This document shows positions 1 through 6,424 of a stretch of DNA of 26,062 nt, piece by piece. The notes below the pieces were generated by a model that searched no databases, was not told the DNA's origin, and worked only from the letters and a program-made list of their open reading frames with translations. The stretch's first letter is position 1. Each line of letters opens with the position of its first letter. Origin of the DNA: JAGORM01 sp050255815 (GTDB lineage: Bacteria > Patescibacteriota > Microgenomatia > Levybacterales > GWA1-39-11); contig JBLMVJ010000041.1 in assembly GCA_050255815.1 (NCBI GenBank), forward strand, positions 1 to 26,062, given 5' to 3'. The position numbers and the translations under genes were made by a program.

Positions 1-561
1 AAAGGGCTTACATTTGCCCAACGCATCCAGTATTTGCTCTCCGCCCTCTATTATATTCATGGCTTGGTAGTACTCATAGATATCTCTATGCCGCTTTTCT
101 ATTTATATTTTGGGCTGGAACCGGTTTCCGCTTCCACAACCTCTTTTGCCCTTTTCTTCATCCCGTATATATCCCTCACGCTGTACACTATCTATTTGGC
201 TTCCGGAAAAAATATTACGTTCCGGTCTATGTCCTTTTCAACCGCCAGCTTTATGATCCAGCTTTCGGCTCTCTGGTCAATTCTCAGAAGACAAGAGTCA
301 AAATTTGTAGTAACTCCCAAACAGCAACAGGAAGGAAATTTCTTATACCTGATTTATCCGCATCTCACGTATATAGCACTTTCCATGATCGGATTCATCC
401 TCAATATTACAAAATATTCCGGACCGGCTATTTACACTAATACTGCCTGGACAATTTTCAACATTATTATGTTCATGCCGTTTATCAATGCTGCCTACAA
501 TTGGAAAGCACTCTTTACGTTTAAACCGGCAGAGAATTACCGGATAACTACGGAAAAATGA
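1..561 (+). CDS. Family 2 glycosyltransferase, cellulose-synthase-like (C-terminal part, cut by window start)
   Basis: The reading frame is open from base 1, so this is the last 186 residues of a larger protein. The visible part starts with KGLTFAQRIQYLLSALYY, followed by hydrophobic segments and a KFVVTPK motif near residue 100. That arrangement is typical of the membrane C-terminus of BcsA/cellulose-synthase-like processive GT2 enzymes, where the F-x-VTxK segment lies between transmembrane helices. At least four membrane helices are visible. The catalytic GT2 domain lies upstream of the window, so the substrate cannot be judged. A TTG at 34 could be taken as a start, but the family match upstream of it argues against this. 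The stop is 7 nt before the next gene, so the two are probably co-transcribed. Role in surface polysaccharide synthesis is inferred from the family. Confidence 0.75.
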   Translation, partial: KGLTFAQRIQYLLSALYYIHGLVVLIDISMPLFYLYFGLEPVSASTTSFALFFIPYISLTLYTIYLASGKNITFRSMSFSTASFMIQLSALWSILRRQESKFVVTPKQQQEGNFLYLIYPHLTYIALSMIGFILNITKYSGPAIYTNTAWTIFNIIMFMPFINAAYNWKALFTFKPAENYRITTEK

Positions 562-568
562 AAGGCCT

Positions 569-2071
569 ATGCCACAAGAAAAACGAGTTGTTATACCAAT
601 CCTATTGTTTATAGGGATTTCCCTGTATATTAGCCTTACCACTTTATTCCGTGAATCCCTGAGGCTTGATGAAGCGCAATCCCTTTGGCTTGCCACTAAA
701 TCACTTCCGGGTATAGTATCCTATCTTTCTACTGATGTACATGTTCCGCTATATGAGCTCATGCTTCATTTTTGGCTGCAAATCTTTGGGGCAACCGTAG
801 TGAGCGCCAGACTACTCTCTTTTATTTTTTTTATAGCCTCCCTCCCTTTTTTATTCCTGGTGGCATGGCAATCAACCAACAAAAGGACAGCACTGCTGGC
901 TACCGCCCTCTATTCCTTATCTCCATTTATAGTCTGGTATTCATTTGAAGCCCGCATGTATACACTTCTCACGCTAGTTGCCTGTGCCAGCCACTTTTTC
1001 TTTTTACGGATGGTAAGAAGTAATTTTAGAAGAGGACAGGTGGGATATTTTTTCAGTATCTTTTTTGGCCTGTATACGCATTACTTTTTTTCTTTACTGG
1101 TCCTTTCCCAAATTGTATTTTTTGGAATTTATATAGTCAGAGGAAAACCAAAAGGGGCAAGAACCAGGGACTATGCAAAAGAAAGTAAACGGAAAATCTT
1201 TTATTTTTTGTCTCCGTTAACCTTTGCGTTTATCCTATTTCTTCCATGGATTATTTATTTCAGTATTAGTGGTTTTGCGGCAAATGACCAACCCCTTATC
1301 CCCCCCTCTACTGCCTACAATTTATTTCAAACCGTGGTAAATTTCCTGTTTGGGTTCCAGACTACCATCATCCAGTCTATTCTGGTTTCACTGTGGCCGC
1401 TTGCGGTTATCCCGGTGTTCTTTTTATTTACCAGAAAAGGTGCTGAAGAGACACAGCTGGAAGAAATGACCTATTTCTTTATAGTCACGGTCTTTCCCAT
1501 TTTTTTTGTTTTCTTTGTTTCTTACCTGCGCCCAATCTTTCTTTCCCGGTATCTCATTTTTGTCACTCCCTCATTTTTTATTCTTATGGCCTGGGTGTTA
1601 TTCCAAATGTCCCGGCACGCTTCTTCCGTCATCCTTTCTTTTGCGGCATTTGTTATGTTTGGGTTTTTACTGACCCAGAATATTTCCCATGATACACCGG
1701 TGAAAGAGGATTATAAGGGAGTATCAAATTTTCTCATGCAAAAAGCCTCCGGTGGGGATATCATTGCCATCTCCTCCCCATTCACCATCTATCCTTTTGA
1801 GTATTACTACAAAGGGAATACCCCTGTCACCACTATTCCTGCCTGGGACGTATATAAATCCGGAACTATCCCATCATTTAACCAGACTTCCATGGTCAAC
1901 CAAATAAAACCCTATAATAAGGTGTACGAAAACATCTATTTAGTGCTGTCTTACGACCAGGGATACCAAAAGAGTATTGTATTCTATATGGATACCCACT
2001 ATAAACGGCTCCTGGTAAAAAAATTCTCACCGGGACTGGAGGTACGGGAGTACAAATTGCGCTACCCCTGA
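569..2071 (+). CDS. GT-C fold membrane glycosyltransferase (PMT/ArnT-like, GT39/GT83 type)
   Basis: The 500-residue protein has about 10-12 predicted transmembrane segments and an extracytoplasmic C-terminal domain. After the first helix comes LRLDEAQS, the Asp-Glu motif in the first external loop that is the catalytic signature of protein O-mannosyltransferase and ArnT-like enzymes using polyprenyl-phosphate sugars. A second family hallmark follows: the SPFIVWYSFEARMYTL segment near residue 120, with a typical YSxEARMY. Length fits the family. An AAAGG at 561-565 serves as a weak ribosome site, and the gene follows the GT2 gene by 7 nt. It probably transfers a lipid-linked sugar to a surface protein or glycan; donor and acceptor are unknown. 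Confidence 0.8.
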   Translation: MPQEKRVVIPILLFIGISLYISLTTLFRESLRLDEAQSLWLATKSLPGIVSYLSTDVHVPLYELMLHFWLQIFGATVVSARLLSFIFFIASLPFLFLVAWQSTNKRTALLATALYSLSPFIVWYSFEARMYTLLTLVACASHFFFLRMVRSNFRRGQVGYFFSIFFGLYTHYFFSLLVLSQIVFFGIYIVRGKPKGARTRDYAKESKRKIFYFLSPLTFAFILFLPWIIYFSISGFAANDQPLIPPSTAYNLFQTVVNFLFGFQTTIIQSILVSLWPLAVIPVFFLFTRKGAEETQLEEMTYFFIVTVFPIFFVFFVSYLRPIFLSRYLIFVTPSFFILMAWVLFQMSRHASSVILSFAAFVMFGFLLTQNISHDTPVKEDYKGVSNFLMQKASGGDIIAISSPFTIYPFEYYYKGNTPVTTIPAWDVYKSGTIPSFNQTSMVNQIKPYNKVYENIYLVLSYDQGYQKSIVFYMDTHYKRLLVKKFSPGLEVREYKLRYP

Positions 2072-2087
2072 GGCTTACCAACCCATC

Positions 2088-2582
2088 TTATGGGATTCCT
2101 ATCTGGGGATGGATAAGCATCACCGGGCAGGGCGCGTTTCTTACCACATAATCAGCTACGGAGCCTAGCATCATTCTTCTTATCCCTGATCTGCCACGCG
2201 TTGCCATAATAATTAAGTCTGCTCCGTGTACTTTTGCTGCGCTTATTATCTCTTCACCCGGCAAACCATGTCCCACCTCAATTTCTACCTCCACCCCGGC
2301 TTCCACCAGTTTTTCCTGTAATTTCCTCAGCTGTCCTTTTGCGGACCGTTCCAGGCTTTTTACCAGAGATACTGCCATATCGCTATACGCTTTTGAAGGA
2401 GGCATCATGCCCGCAGGGTCAAGTGCAGCCATCTCCTGGCCTACAGACTCTACCGCACGGAAAAGAATAATTTTTGACCCAAAGGTATGGGCTAATAAAA
2501 ACGCATGAGGAAGCGCAGCGGATGAGAGTGTTGACCCGTCATGGGTTAAGAGGATTTTTTTGTAGCCGGTAGTGAGCATCAT
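2088..2582 (-). CDS. Universal stress protein, UspA family
   Basis: A 164-residue single-domain Usp. The N-terminus YKKILLTHDGS is the usual beta-strand plus acidic ATP-binding residue. Near the C-terminus, ATRGRSGIRRMMLGSVADYV gives the GxxG-x6-GS nucleotide-binding loop, followed by the NAPCPVMLIH end typical of ATP-binding Usps. An insert around residues 45-75, rich in Met and Pro, separates strand 2 from the second helix, as in many Usps. The gene starts with two successive ATG codons and has no Shine-Dalgarno. A -10 hexamer ends 8 nt before the first ATG, so the transcript is probably leaderless. A CRP/FNR-like box lies at -41.5. Usp, Hsp20 and the regulator next to each other suggest a common stress or dormancy response. 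Confidence 0.92.
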   Translation of the reverse strand: MMLTTGYKKILLTHDGSTLSSAALPHAFLLAHTFGSKIILFRAVESVGQEMAALDPAGMMPPSKAYSDMAVSLVKSLERSAKGQLRKLQEKLVEAGVEVEIEVGHGLPGEEIISAAKVHGADLIIMATRGRSGIRRMMLGSVADYVVRNAPCPVMLIHPQIGIP

Positions 2583-2590
2583 ATGGCCTG

Positions 2591-2632
2591 AGTATAGATC
2601 TCAAAACCCTGCGCCGCAGTGATAAATATCAC
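2591..2632 (-). promoter_or_regulatory. usp promoter with CRP/FNR-like box at -41.5
   Basis: On the minus strand TATACT (2596-2591) lies 8 nt before the usp ATG. The region where a -35 hexamer should sit (2614-2619) has no TTG. Instead GTGATAAATATCAC (plus-strand reading, 2619-2632) is a near-perfect inverted repeat, 6 of 7 base pairs matching. Its centre is 41.5 bp upstream of the start predicted 7 nt after the -10. That is the geometry of class II CRP/FNR-activated promoters. The same box at the same distance precedes the SPW gene. Confidence 0.7.
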
Positions 2633-2637
2633 CCCTG

Positions 2638-2679
2638 AAAAAACAAACCGGCAGAAAGTTTCCTTCCCGCCAGTTTGTA
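2638..2679 (-). terminator. Rho-independent terminator after hsp20
   Basis: On the minus strand, about 10 nt after the hsp20 stop, ACAAACTGGCGGGAAG pairs with CTTTCTGCCGGTTTGT around a short loop, using some G-T pairs. A run of six T residues (plus-strand A at 2638-2643) follows. It separates the spw-hsp20 transcript from the usp promoter. Confidence 0.8.
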
Positions 2680-2686
2680 AAAACCG

Positions 2687-3097
2687 CTACTCGGCTTTTA
2701 CCGGAATTCTTTTAGGCTGTGCTTCCGGAGTTTTCAAAAAAGTAACGGTCATTACCCCGTTTTTTATGGTCGCAGATGGGTTTTTACTCCAATCTACTTC
2801 CCCGGGGACGCTTACCCGGTATGCAAATGAACGTGTCGCTTTCCGGTAATATTTCTTCCCCTCTTCTTCTGTTTTTACCTCTCCCCTAACCATGAGCGTA
2901 CCCTTATCAAAAGACACTTCTATATCCTGGGGATCCAAACCTGGCAATGCTGCCTCTACATAAACCTTCTTGTCATCCTCTGAAACAGAAAGGCCATTGA
3001 GTGTACCATTTGGAACCAGGTCTGAAAGGTCTTCCAGCAAATCTGAGGTAATCATGGGTAGCCGCCAAAAGTTTGCCGGTACTATATCTATTGCCAT
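2687..3097 (-). CDS. Small heat-shock protein, Hsp20/alpha-crystallin family
   Basis: A 136-residue holdase chaperone that would bind unfolding proteins in the cytoplasm. Residues about 35-120 form the alpha-crystallin domain: VYVEAALPGLDPQDIEVSF, then GTLMVRGEV, and IKNGVMTVTF as the variant of the usual A-x-x-x-N-GVL motif. The C-terminal RIPVKAE contains the I-x-V anchor used in oligomer assembly. A GTG at 3109 is in frame, but it lies inside the Shine-Dalgarno AAAGGAGGTGA (3116-3106). The ATG at 3097, 8 nt after that site, is therefore the start. The gene lies 45 nt after the SPW gene stop, presumably in the same operon, and ends at a terminator. Confidence 0.93.
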   Translation of the reverse strand: MAIDIVPANFWRLPMITSDLLEDLSDLVPNGTLNGLSVSEDDKKVYVEAALPGLDPQDIEVSFDKGTLMVRGEVKTEEEGKKYYRKATRSFAYRVSVPGEVDWSKNPSATIKNGVMTVTFLKTPEAQPKRIPVKAE

Positions 3098-3105
3098 TTT
3101 AGTTT

Positions 3106-3116
3106 TCACCTCCTTT
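3106..3116 (-). promoter_or_regulatory. Strong Shine-Dalgarno of hsp20
   Basis: AAAGGAGGTGA on the minus strand is an extended anti-16S match. It decides the start: the GTG at 3109 is part of it, so translation must begin at the ATG at 3097. A 16-bp identical block (3102-3117 and 3472-3487) precedes both hsp20 and spw. Confidence 0.85.
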
Positions 3117-3142
3117 CATATTAGGTTTGGGTAGCGGAGTTA

Positions 3143-3469
3143 TCATGCCTTCTGTCCTCCGCCAACCCAGAGTTTAGATCCTGCCAGAACCGCTATCACG
3201 GCTCCGGTGACCATGGAAGTCCACATAGCAACTGCGTGGGCCCCAAAATTCAGAACAAACGGTGCGGTGATGGCAAAAACGCCCACCAATCCCGCGACCC
3301 AGTATTCCCAACGTTCTTTGTCTGCCCTAAGCCCTTCCCACAGGGAAACCCCTAACACTATGAGTCCTGCAATTACGCTTGTCCACATAGCCGGTTGGTT
3401 ATCCATATAGTTAAACAGGTAAGGCGCTAAAACGAAGAACAGTCCTGCAACTCCAGTAAGCCAGTACAT
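3143..3469 (-). CDS. SPW-repeat family small membrane protein
   Basis: A 108-residue protein with four predicted transmembrane helices arranged as two repeats. Each repeat runs Y/W-W-x-x-G-h-x-G-h-F-h-h-x-A-P-(Y/F)-h-(F/L)-N followed by A-x-W-T-S-h-h-(A/T)-G: compare GVAGLFFVLAPYLFN and WTSVIAGLIV with GLVGVFAITAPFVLNF and WTSMVTGAVI. This matches the SPW repeat family, whose biochemical role is unknown. A strong AAAGGAGGTGA lies 6 nt before the ATG. It is first in an operon with hsp20, under a promoter carrying the CRP/FNR-like box. A membrane role under stress is an inference from context. Confidence 0.8.
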   Translation of the reverse strand: MYWLTGVAGLFFVLAPYLFNYMDNQPAMWTSVIAGLIVLGVSLWEGLRADKERWEYWVAGLVGVFAITAPFVLNFGAHAVAMWTSMVTGAVIAVLAGSKLWVGGGQKA

Positions 3470-3498
3470 ATGTTTTCACCTCCTTTCTTTGCTCCCAA

Positions 3499-3540
3499 AT
3501 TGTATTCTCTTTCACATTTAACTGCAGTGATAAATGTCAC
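3499..3540 (-). promoter_or_regulatory. spw-hsp20 promoter with CRP/FNR-like box at -41.5
   Basis: On the minus strand TACAAT (3504-3499) is the -10; the predicted start near 3492 leaves a leader of about 22 nt that contains the Shine-Dalgarno. The -35 position has no TTG. GTGATAAATGTCAC (plus reading, 3527-3540) is centred 41.5 bp upstream of the predicted start. The distance from -10 to box edge is 22 bp, identical to the usp promoter. Both boxes share the 18-bp sequence GCAGTGATAAATRTCACC in the same orientation. Confidence 0.72.
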
Positions 3541-3566
3541 CTTAAACAGTAAGGCTTTAAGGAATC

Positions 3567-3575
3567 TGATATAAT
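3567..3575 (+). promoter_or_regulatory. Extended -10 of the CRP/FNR regulator gene (leaderless)
   Basis: TGATATAAT is a perfect extended -10 (TG-N-TATAAT). It ends 6 nt before the ATG at 3582, so transcription should begin on or next to the start codon. The GTG at 3576 begins with the base immediately after the hexamer, so it would lie upstream of the predicted RNA start. The box at 3527-3540 is centred about 48.5 bp upstream of this start, so autoregulation is possible. Confidence 0.65.
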
Positions 3576-3581
3576 GTGCTC

Positions 3582-4220
3582 ATGAACTCTAGGCTATCTC
3601 AGTTCTTTCTTAAATATCCTGCAAGGAGTTTTAAAAAGGGCCAAATGATTCTCAATATGGATGTCCTGGACCACCCTTATCTGTATTTTATTGAGAAAGG
3701 GTATGTCCGCGTGTATACGCTTCTGCCAAATGGCACACAAAAAACCTATATCTTCTACAGACCCCGGGAGGTTTTCCCCATTATCTGGACGTTCAACCAT
3801 ATTAATAAGCACTTATTTTATGAGGCTATGGATACCGTGACACTGAGAAAAGTTCCCAGAAGCGAATTTATGACATATATCACGAATAACCCCGATATGC
3901 TTTTTGAAGTAATTCACCGGATTGTAGATATCCATAATATTTATGTAGACCGGGTGGACACCTTAGAATACACCAATAGCTATACCAGGCTCATCTCCCG
4001 TCTTCTGTCCCTGGCTAACCGTTTTGGACAACCGGATGGAAATAAAGTAACTATCCAGATCCCGGTAACCCATACGGACATTGCAAATACTATAGCACTT
4101 ACCCGGGAAACGGTAAGCAGAGATATGGAAAAGCTGGAGAAAAAAGGGCTGGTTGGCAAACTCAACCATTTTATTGTTTTGAAAAATGTGGAAAAGCTGC
4201 GGGAGGAACTGGAGAAGTAA
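3582..4220 (+). CDS. CRP/FNR-family transcription regulator
   Basis: A 212-residue regulator with an N-terminal cyclic-nucleotide-binding-like beta-barrel (about residues 15-105: LYFIEKGYVRVYTLLPNG), a long dimerisation helix (about 105-140) and a C-terminal winged helix (about 150-205). The recognition helix has TRETVSR: the Arg and Glu and the final Arg match CRP Arg180/Glu181/Arg185, which read GTGA, and the Ser matches FNR Ser212. This fits the GTGAT half-sites found nearby. There is no cysteine in the protein, so it cannot hold an FNR iron-sulfur cluster through cysteines. The typical cAMP-binding RGE-x-x-R motif is not evident. The ligand is unknown. The ATG is preferred over GTG 3576. 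The next gene begins 2 nt after its stop. Confidence 0.9.
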   Translation: MNSRLSQFFLKYPARSFKKGQMILNMDVLDHPYLYFIEKGYVRVYTLLPNGTQKTYIFYRPREVFPIIWTFNHINKHLFYEAMDTVTLRKVPRSEFMTYITNNPDMLFEVIHRIVDIHNIYVDRVDTLEYTNSYTRLISRLLSLANRFGQPDGNKVTIQIPVTHTDIANTIALTRETVSRDMEKLEKKGLVGKLNHFIVLKNVEKLREELEK

Positions 4221-4222
4221 CC

Positions 4223-4798
4223 ATGAGAAATATCAGGGAAGTTGCACTATCAGGAATAATAACTGCAGGAGTAATCCTGGGAGGCGCTTGTTCTGATAGT
4301 AAACCCAACCCCATACCCCCCTCTTTTGTTGGTGCCGGCACTTTGCCTGAGCATTCCCCAACTCCGCTCATTGAGAATATACCGGAATATAATGAGTACA
4401 CATCTCCAAACGGTTTTAGCATAGAGTATCCATCCGATTTTAGACAAATAGGGGACAGTTTCAAATCTTCGTCCAGAAGTGATTTTGTTGGCCGCTTCAG
4501 GGTTATTGCTCCCGGCTCAAACCAAAGAACCCCTGCAATACTTGATTCAGTATATGCAAAAGGTGCACAAATCCTGGAAACAACACCAACTACAGTGGAT
4601 GGACTTCCTGCATTAAAGACTACCTCCATATTTCCGCAAACATTTGGAATACCGGTGGAATGCATAACCTACCAAATTTCAGGACCCGGGCAAAAAAAAT
4701 GGACCCTGGAATTTGCTGCAGATACCCGGAATTTTCCAAAAGATTTTCCTCAAGAAAGAATTGGAACCATTCTGGGCTCTTTGCATATACAAAAATGA
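4223..4798 (+). CDS. Putative lipoprotein, unknown function
   Basis: A 191-residue protein with a basic N-terminus, a hydrophobic stretch (residues 8-22) and LGGAC, a slightly imperfect lipobox with Cys24 as the likely lipidated residue. A Pro/Ser-rich linker follows. The exported part begins YTSPNGFSIEYPSDF, a start often seen in small PsbP-like or surface-exposed folds of bacterial lipoproteins. No catalytic motif was recognised. GGAG at 4211-4214 gives a good Shine-Dalgarno. With only CC between the regulator stop and its ATG, it is translationally coupled to the CRP/FNR gene, so it may act in the same stress response. Confidence 0.6.
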   Translation: MRNIREVALSGIITAGVILGGACSDSKPNPIPPSFVGAGTLPEHSPTPLIENIPEYNEYTSPNGFSIEYPSDFRQIGDSFKSSSRSDFVGRFRVIAPGSNQRTPAILDSVYAKGAQILETTPTTVDGLPALKTTSIFPQTFGIPVECITYQISGPGQKKWTLEFAADTRNFPKDFPQERIGTILGSLHIQK

Positions 4799-4843
4799 GT
4801 ACACCGGTTGATCTTTTTTATTTTTAGTGATAGTGTGTATCTT

Positions 4844-5374
4844 ATGTCCAATCTTCCACTCTTGGAACGGACTGAGCTTACTGCAGACTTCCATTCGCCT
4901 GACCTTATCCCTGTGGCCCAGCGGGAAGCAAGAATCTCCACCTTTTCCCCTGAAAAAAAGTATCTGGCAACAGCAGGATTAGGCCCATGTATAGCACTGG
5001 TGCTTTATAACGTAAACACTAAAACCGGTGCTTTAGCCCATTTGGATAGCATGACCGGACTGGAAGATGAAGAAAACCTCTTGGAAGAATATATAAAAAA
5101 AGCCGGACGGGAAAATACCGTGGCATATTTAGTGGGAGGTGAAAAAGATAAATCGGAAGATATTATTGAAAGGATACAAAATTTACTGTCCCTTCACAAA
5201 ATTGGCATAAAAGGCGCAGACCTTCTTAACAGGAGTCACGAAAACATAGTGTTAGATTTAGAAACCGGAACACCTTATAAAATTCCGCCAAAAGATGTAG
5301 CTGCATTTGCAAAACGGATTAAACCCATGACACCTGAAGAACTTCACCGAGCACATCTTACTATACAAAGCTAG
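4844..5374 (+). CDS. CheD-like protein glutamine deamidase
   Basis: A 176-residue protein whose residues 38-150 match the CheD fold. TAGLGPC gives Thr43 and Cys49, and GALAHLD gives His66. The Thr(-6)/Cys/His(+17) spacing equals that of the Thermotoga CheD triad (Thr21, Cys27, His44). Later NIVLDLETGTPYKI corresponds to the CheD segment R-x-x-x-DLxTG. The residue before Cys is Pro instead of the usual Ser. CheD deamidates glutamines of chemoreceptors, but no chemotaxis genes are visible here, so the target is open. A TTG at 4808 would extend the frame, but ATG 4844 is favoured. TTGATC (4808), a 17-bp gap, TAGTGT (4831-4836) and 7 nt to the ATG form a weak leaderless promoter. Confidence 0.78.
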   Translation: MSNLPLLERTELTADFHSPDLIPVAQREARISTFSPEKKYLATAGLGPCIALVLYNVNTKTGALAHLDSMTGLEDEENLLEEYIKKAGRENTVAYLVGGEKDKSEDIIERIQNLLSLHKIGIKGADLLNRSHENIVLDLETGTPYKIPPKDVAAFAKRIKPMTPEELHRAHLTIQS

Positions 5375-5394
5375 AATCAATTATCTTCATTTTC

Positions 5395-5423
5395 TTGCAT
5401 TTCCCTAAGTTACCTGAGAAAAT
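5395..5423 (+). promoter_or_regulatory. Possible promoter of the serine hydrolase gene
   Basis: TTGCAT (5395-5400), 17 bp, GAAAAT (5418-5423), then 8 nt to the ATG at 5432. The -10 is weak (4 of 6), but the spacing is the same as at the clearer leaderless promoters in this window. A GGAG at 5424-5427 is very close to the ATG (4 nt). Confidence 0.4.
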
Positions 5424-5431
5424 GGAGCCCC

Positions 5432-6424
5432 ATGAAACTGCAAAAAAAATATCTGCTTATGGCTCTTCTCACGTTTATTGCAGGTTTCTTTGCAGATAAA
5501 ATTGCCGGCTCTTATTTCTCTAAAAAACCTGAACAACTTTCCCTGATTCCGGTCAGACAGGAAGGTTTTAAATACATCAGCCCGCTCCTATACTGTGATA
5601 GCACCCAACAGAGCAAAATCCCCTCTTTAGATAAGCTGCATGCAGAACTGGAAAGGTTTATAGAAGAAAGTACTCAACAGCAAAAATCCCAACTGGTATC
5701 TGTATACATGAGAATCCCGGCAACCGGTGAATGGATAGCTATTAATGAAGAGGAAAAATATACGCCGGCAAGCCTTCTTAAGCTCCCTATTTTAATTGCA
5801 TACTACAAAGCTGCAGAAAAAAACCAAAACGCCCTTTCGCAAGTTATTACCTATAACGGTGACACCATAAATACAAACCAAAACATAGAACCAGGAGAAG
5901 TTTTGACAAAGGGAGAAACATATACGGCAGATCAGCTTCTTACCCACATGATCACGTACTCTGACAACGCATCTGAAGAGACTCTTCTCAACAATATTAG
6001 CCAGCAAGAATTTGACCGGGTCTTTTCTGAGGTAAATATAGGCCACCTGGACTATTCAAAAATTGAAAATTTCATGGATGTAGTAAAATATGCCACTTTT
6101 TTCCGCGCGCTCTATAATGCATCTTATCTTAACAGGGATATGTCTGAACGGGCTTTATCTCTCTTAACAAAAGTGCAGTTTAAAGACGGAATTACTGCAG
6201 GTATTCCAAAAAACATTCCGGTAGCGCATAAATTTGGGGAACGTGCTTATGATAATTCAAACCTCAAACAATTGCATGACTGCGGAATAGTGTACTACCC
6301 AAAAAACCCGTATTTGCTATGTGTGATGACTAAAGGATATTCGTTTGATGACCTCTCCACAATTATTAAAACTATCTCCAGCAAAACTTATGAGGCAGTA
6401 AAAGGGTTAGAACCTCAGGGGTAA
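5432..6424 (+). CDS. Membrane-anchored class A beta-lactamase-like serine hydrolase
   Basis: A 330-residue protein with one N-terminal membrane anchor (residues 7-25) and an extracytoplasmic serine-hydrolase domain. The three active-site motifs of the penicillin-recognising fold are visible: SLLK (Ser114, Lys117), SDN (Ser177-Asn179) and KFG (Lys267-Gly269, replacing KTG/KSG). The fold and length match the class A beta-lactamase-related family. The changed third motif and the retained membrane anchor fit a cell-wall peptidase or esterase as well as a true beta-lactamase, so resistance cannot be claimed. The 3' end overlaps the convergent membrane-protein gene by 10 nt. Confidence 0.82.
   Translation: MKLQKKYLLMALLTFIAGFFADKIAGSYFSKKPEQLSLIPVRQEGFKYISPLLYCDSTQQSKIPSLDKLHAELERFIEESTQQQKSQLVSVYMRIPATGEWIAINEEEKYTPASLLKLPILIAYYKAAEKNQNALSQVITYNGDTINTNQNIEPGEVLTKGETYTADQLLTHMITYSDNASEETLLNNISQQEFDRVFSEVNIGHLDYSKIENFMDVVKYATFFRALYNASYLNRDMSERALSLLTKVQFKDGITAGIPKNIPVAHKFGERAYDNSNLKQLHDCGIVYYPKNPYLLCVMTKGYSFDDLSTIIKTISSKTYEAVKGLEPQG

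Noticed and set aside
3576..3581. GTG start of the CRP/FNR gene
   Set aside because: It begins immediately after a perfect extended -10, upstream of the predicted transcription start.
4171..4665. 164-codon minus-strand frame across the lipoprotein gene
   Set aside because: It is antisense to a coupled lipoprotein gene with a Shine-Dalgarno and lipobox; the product has no recognisable features.
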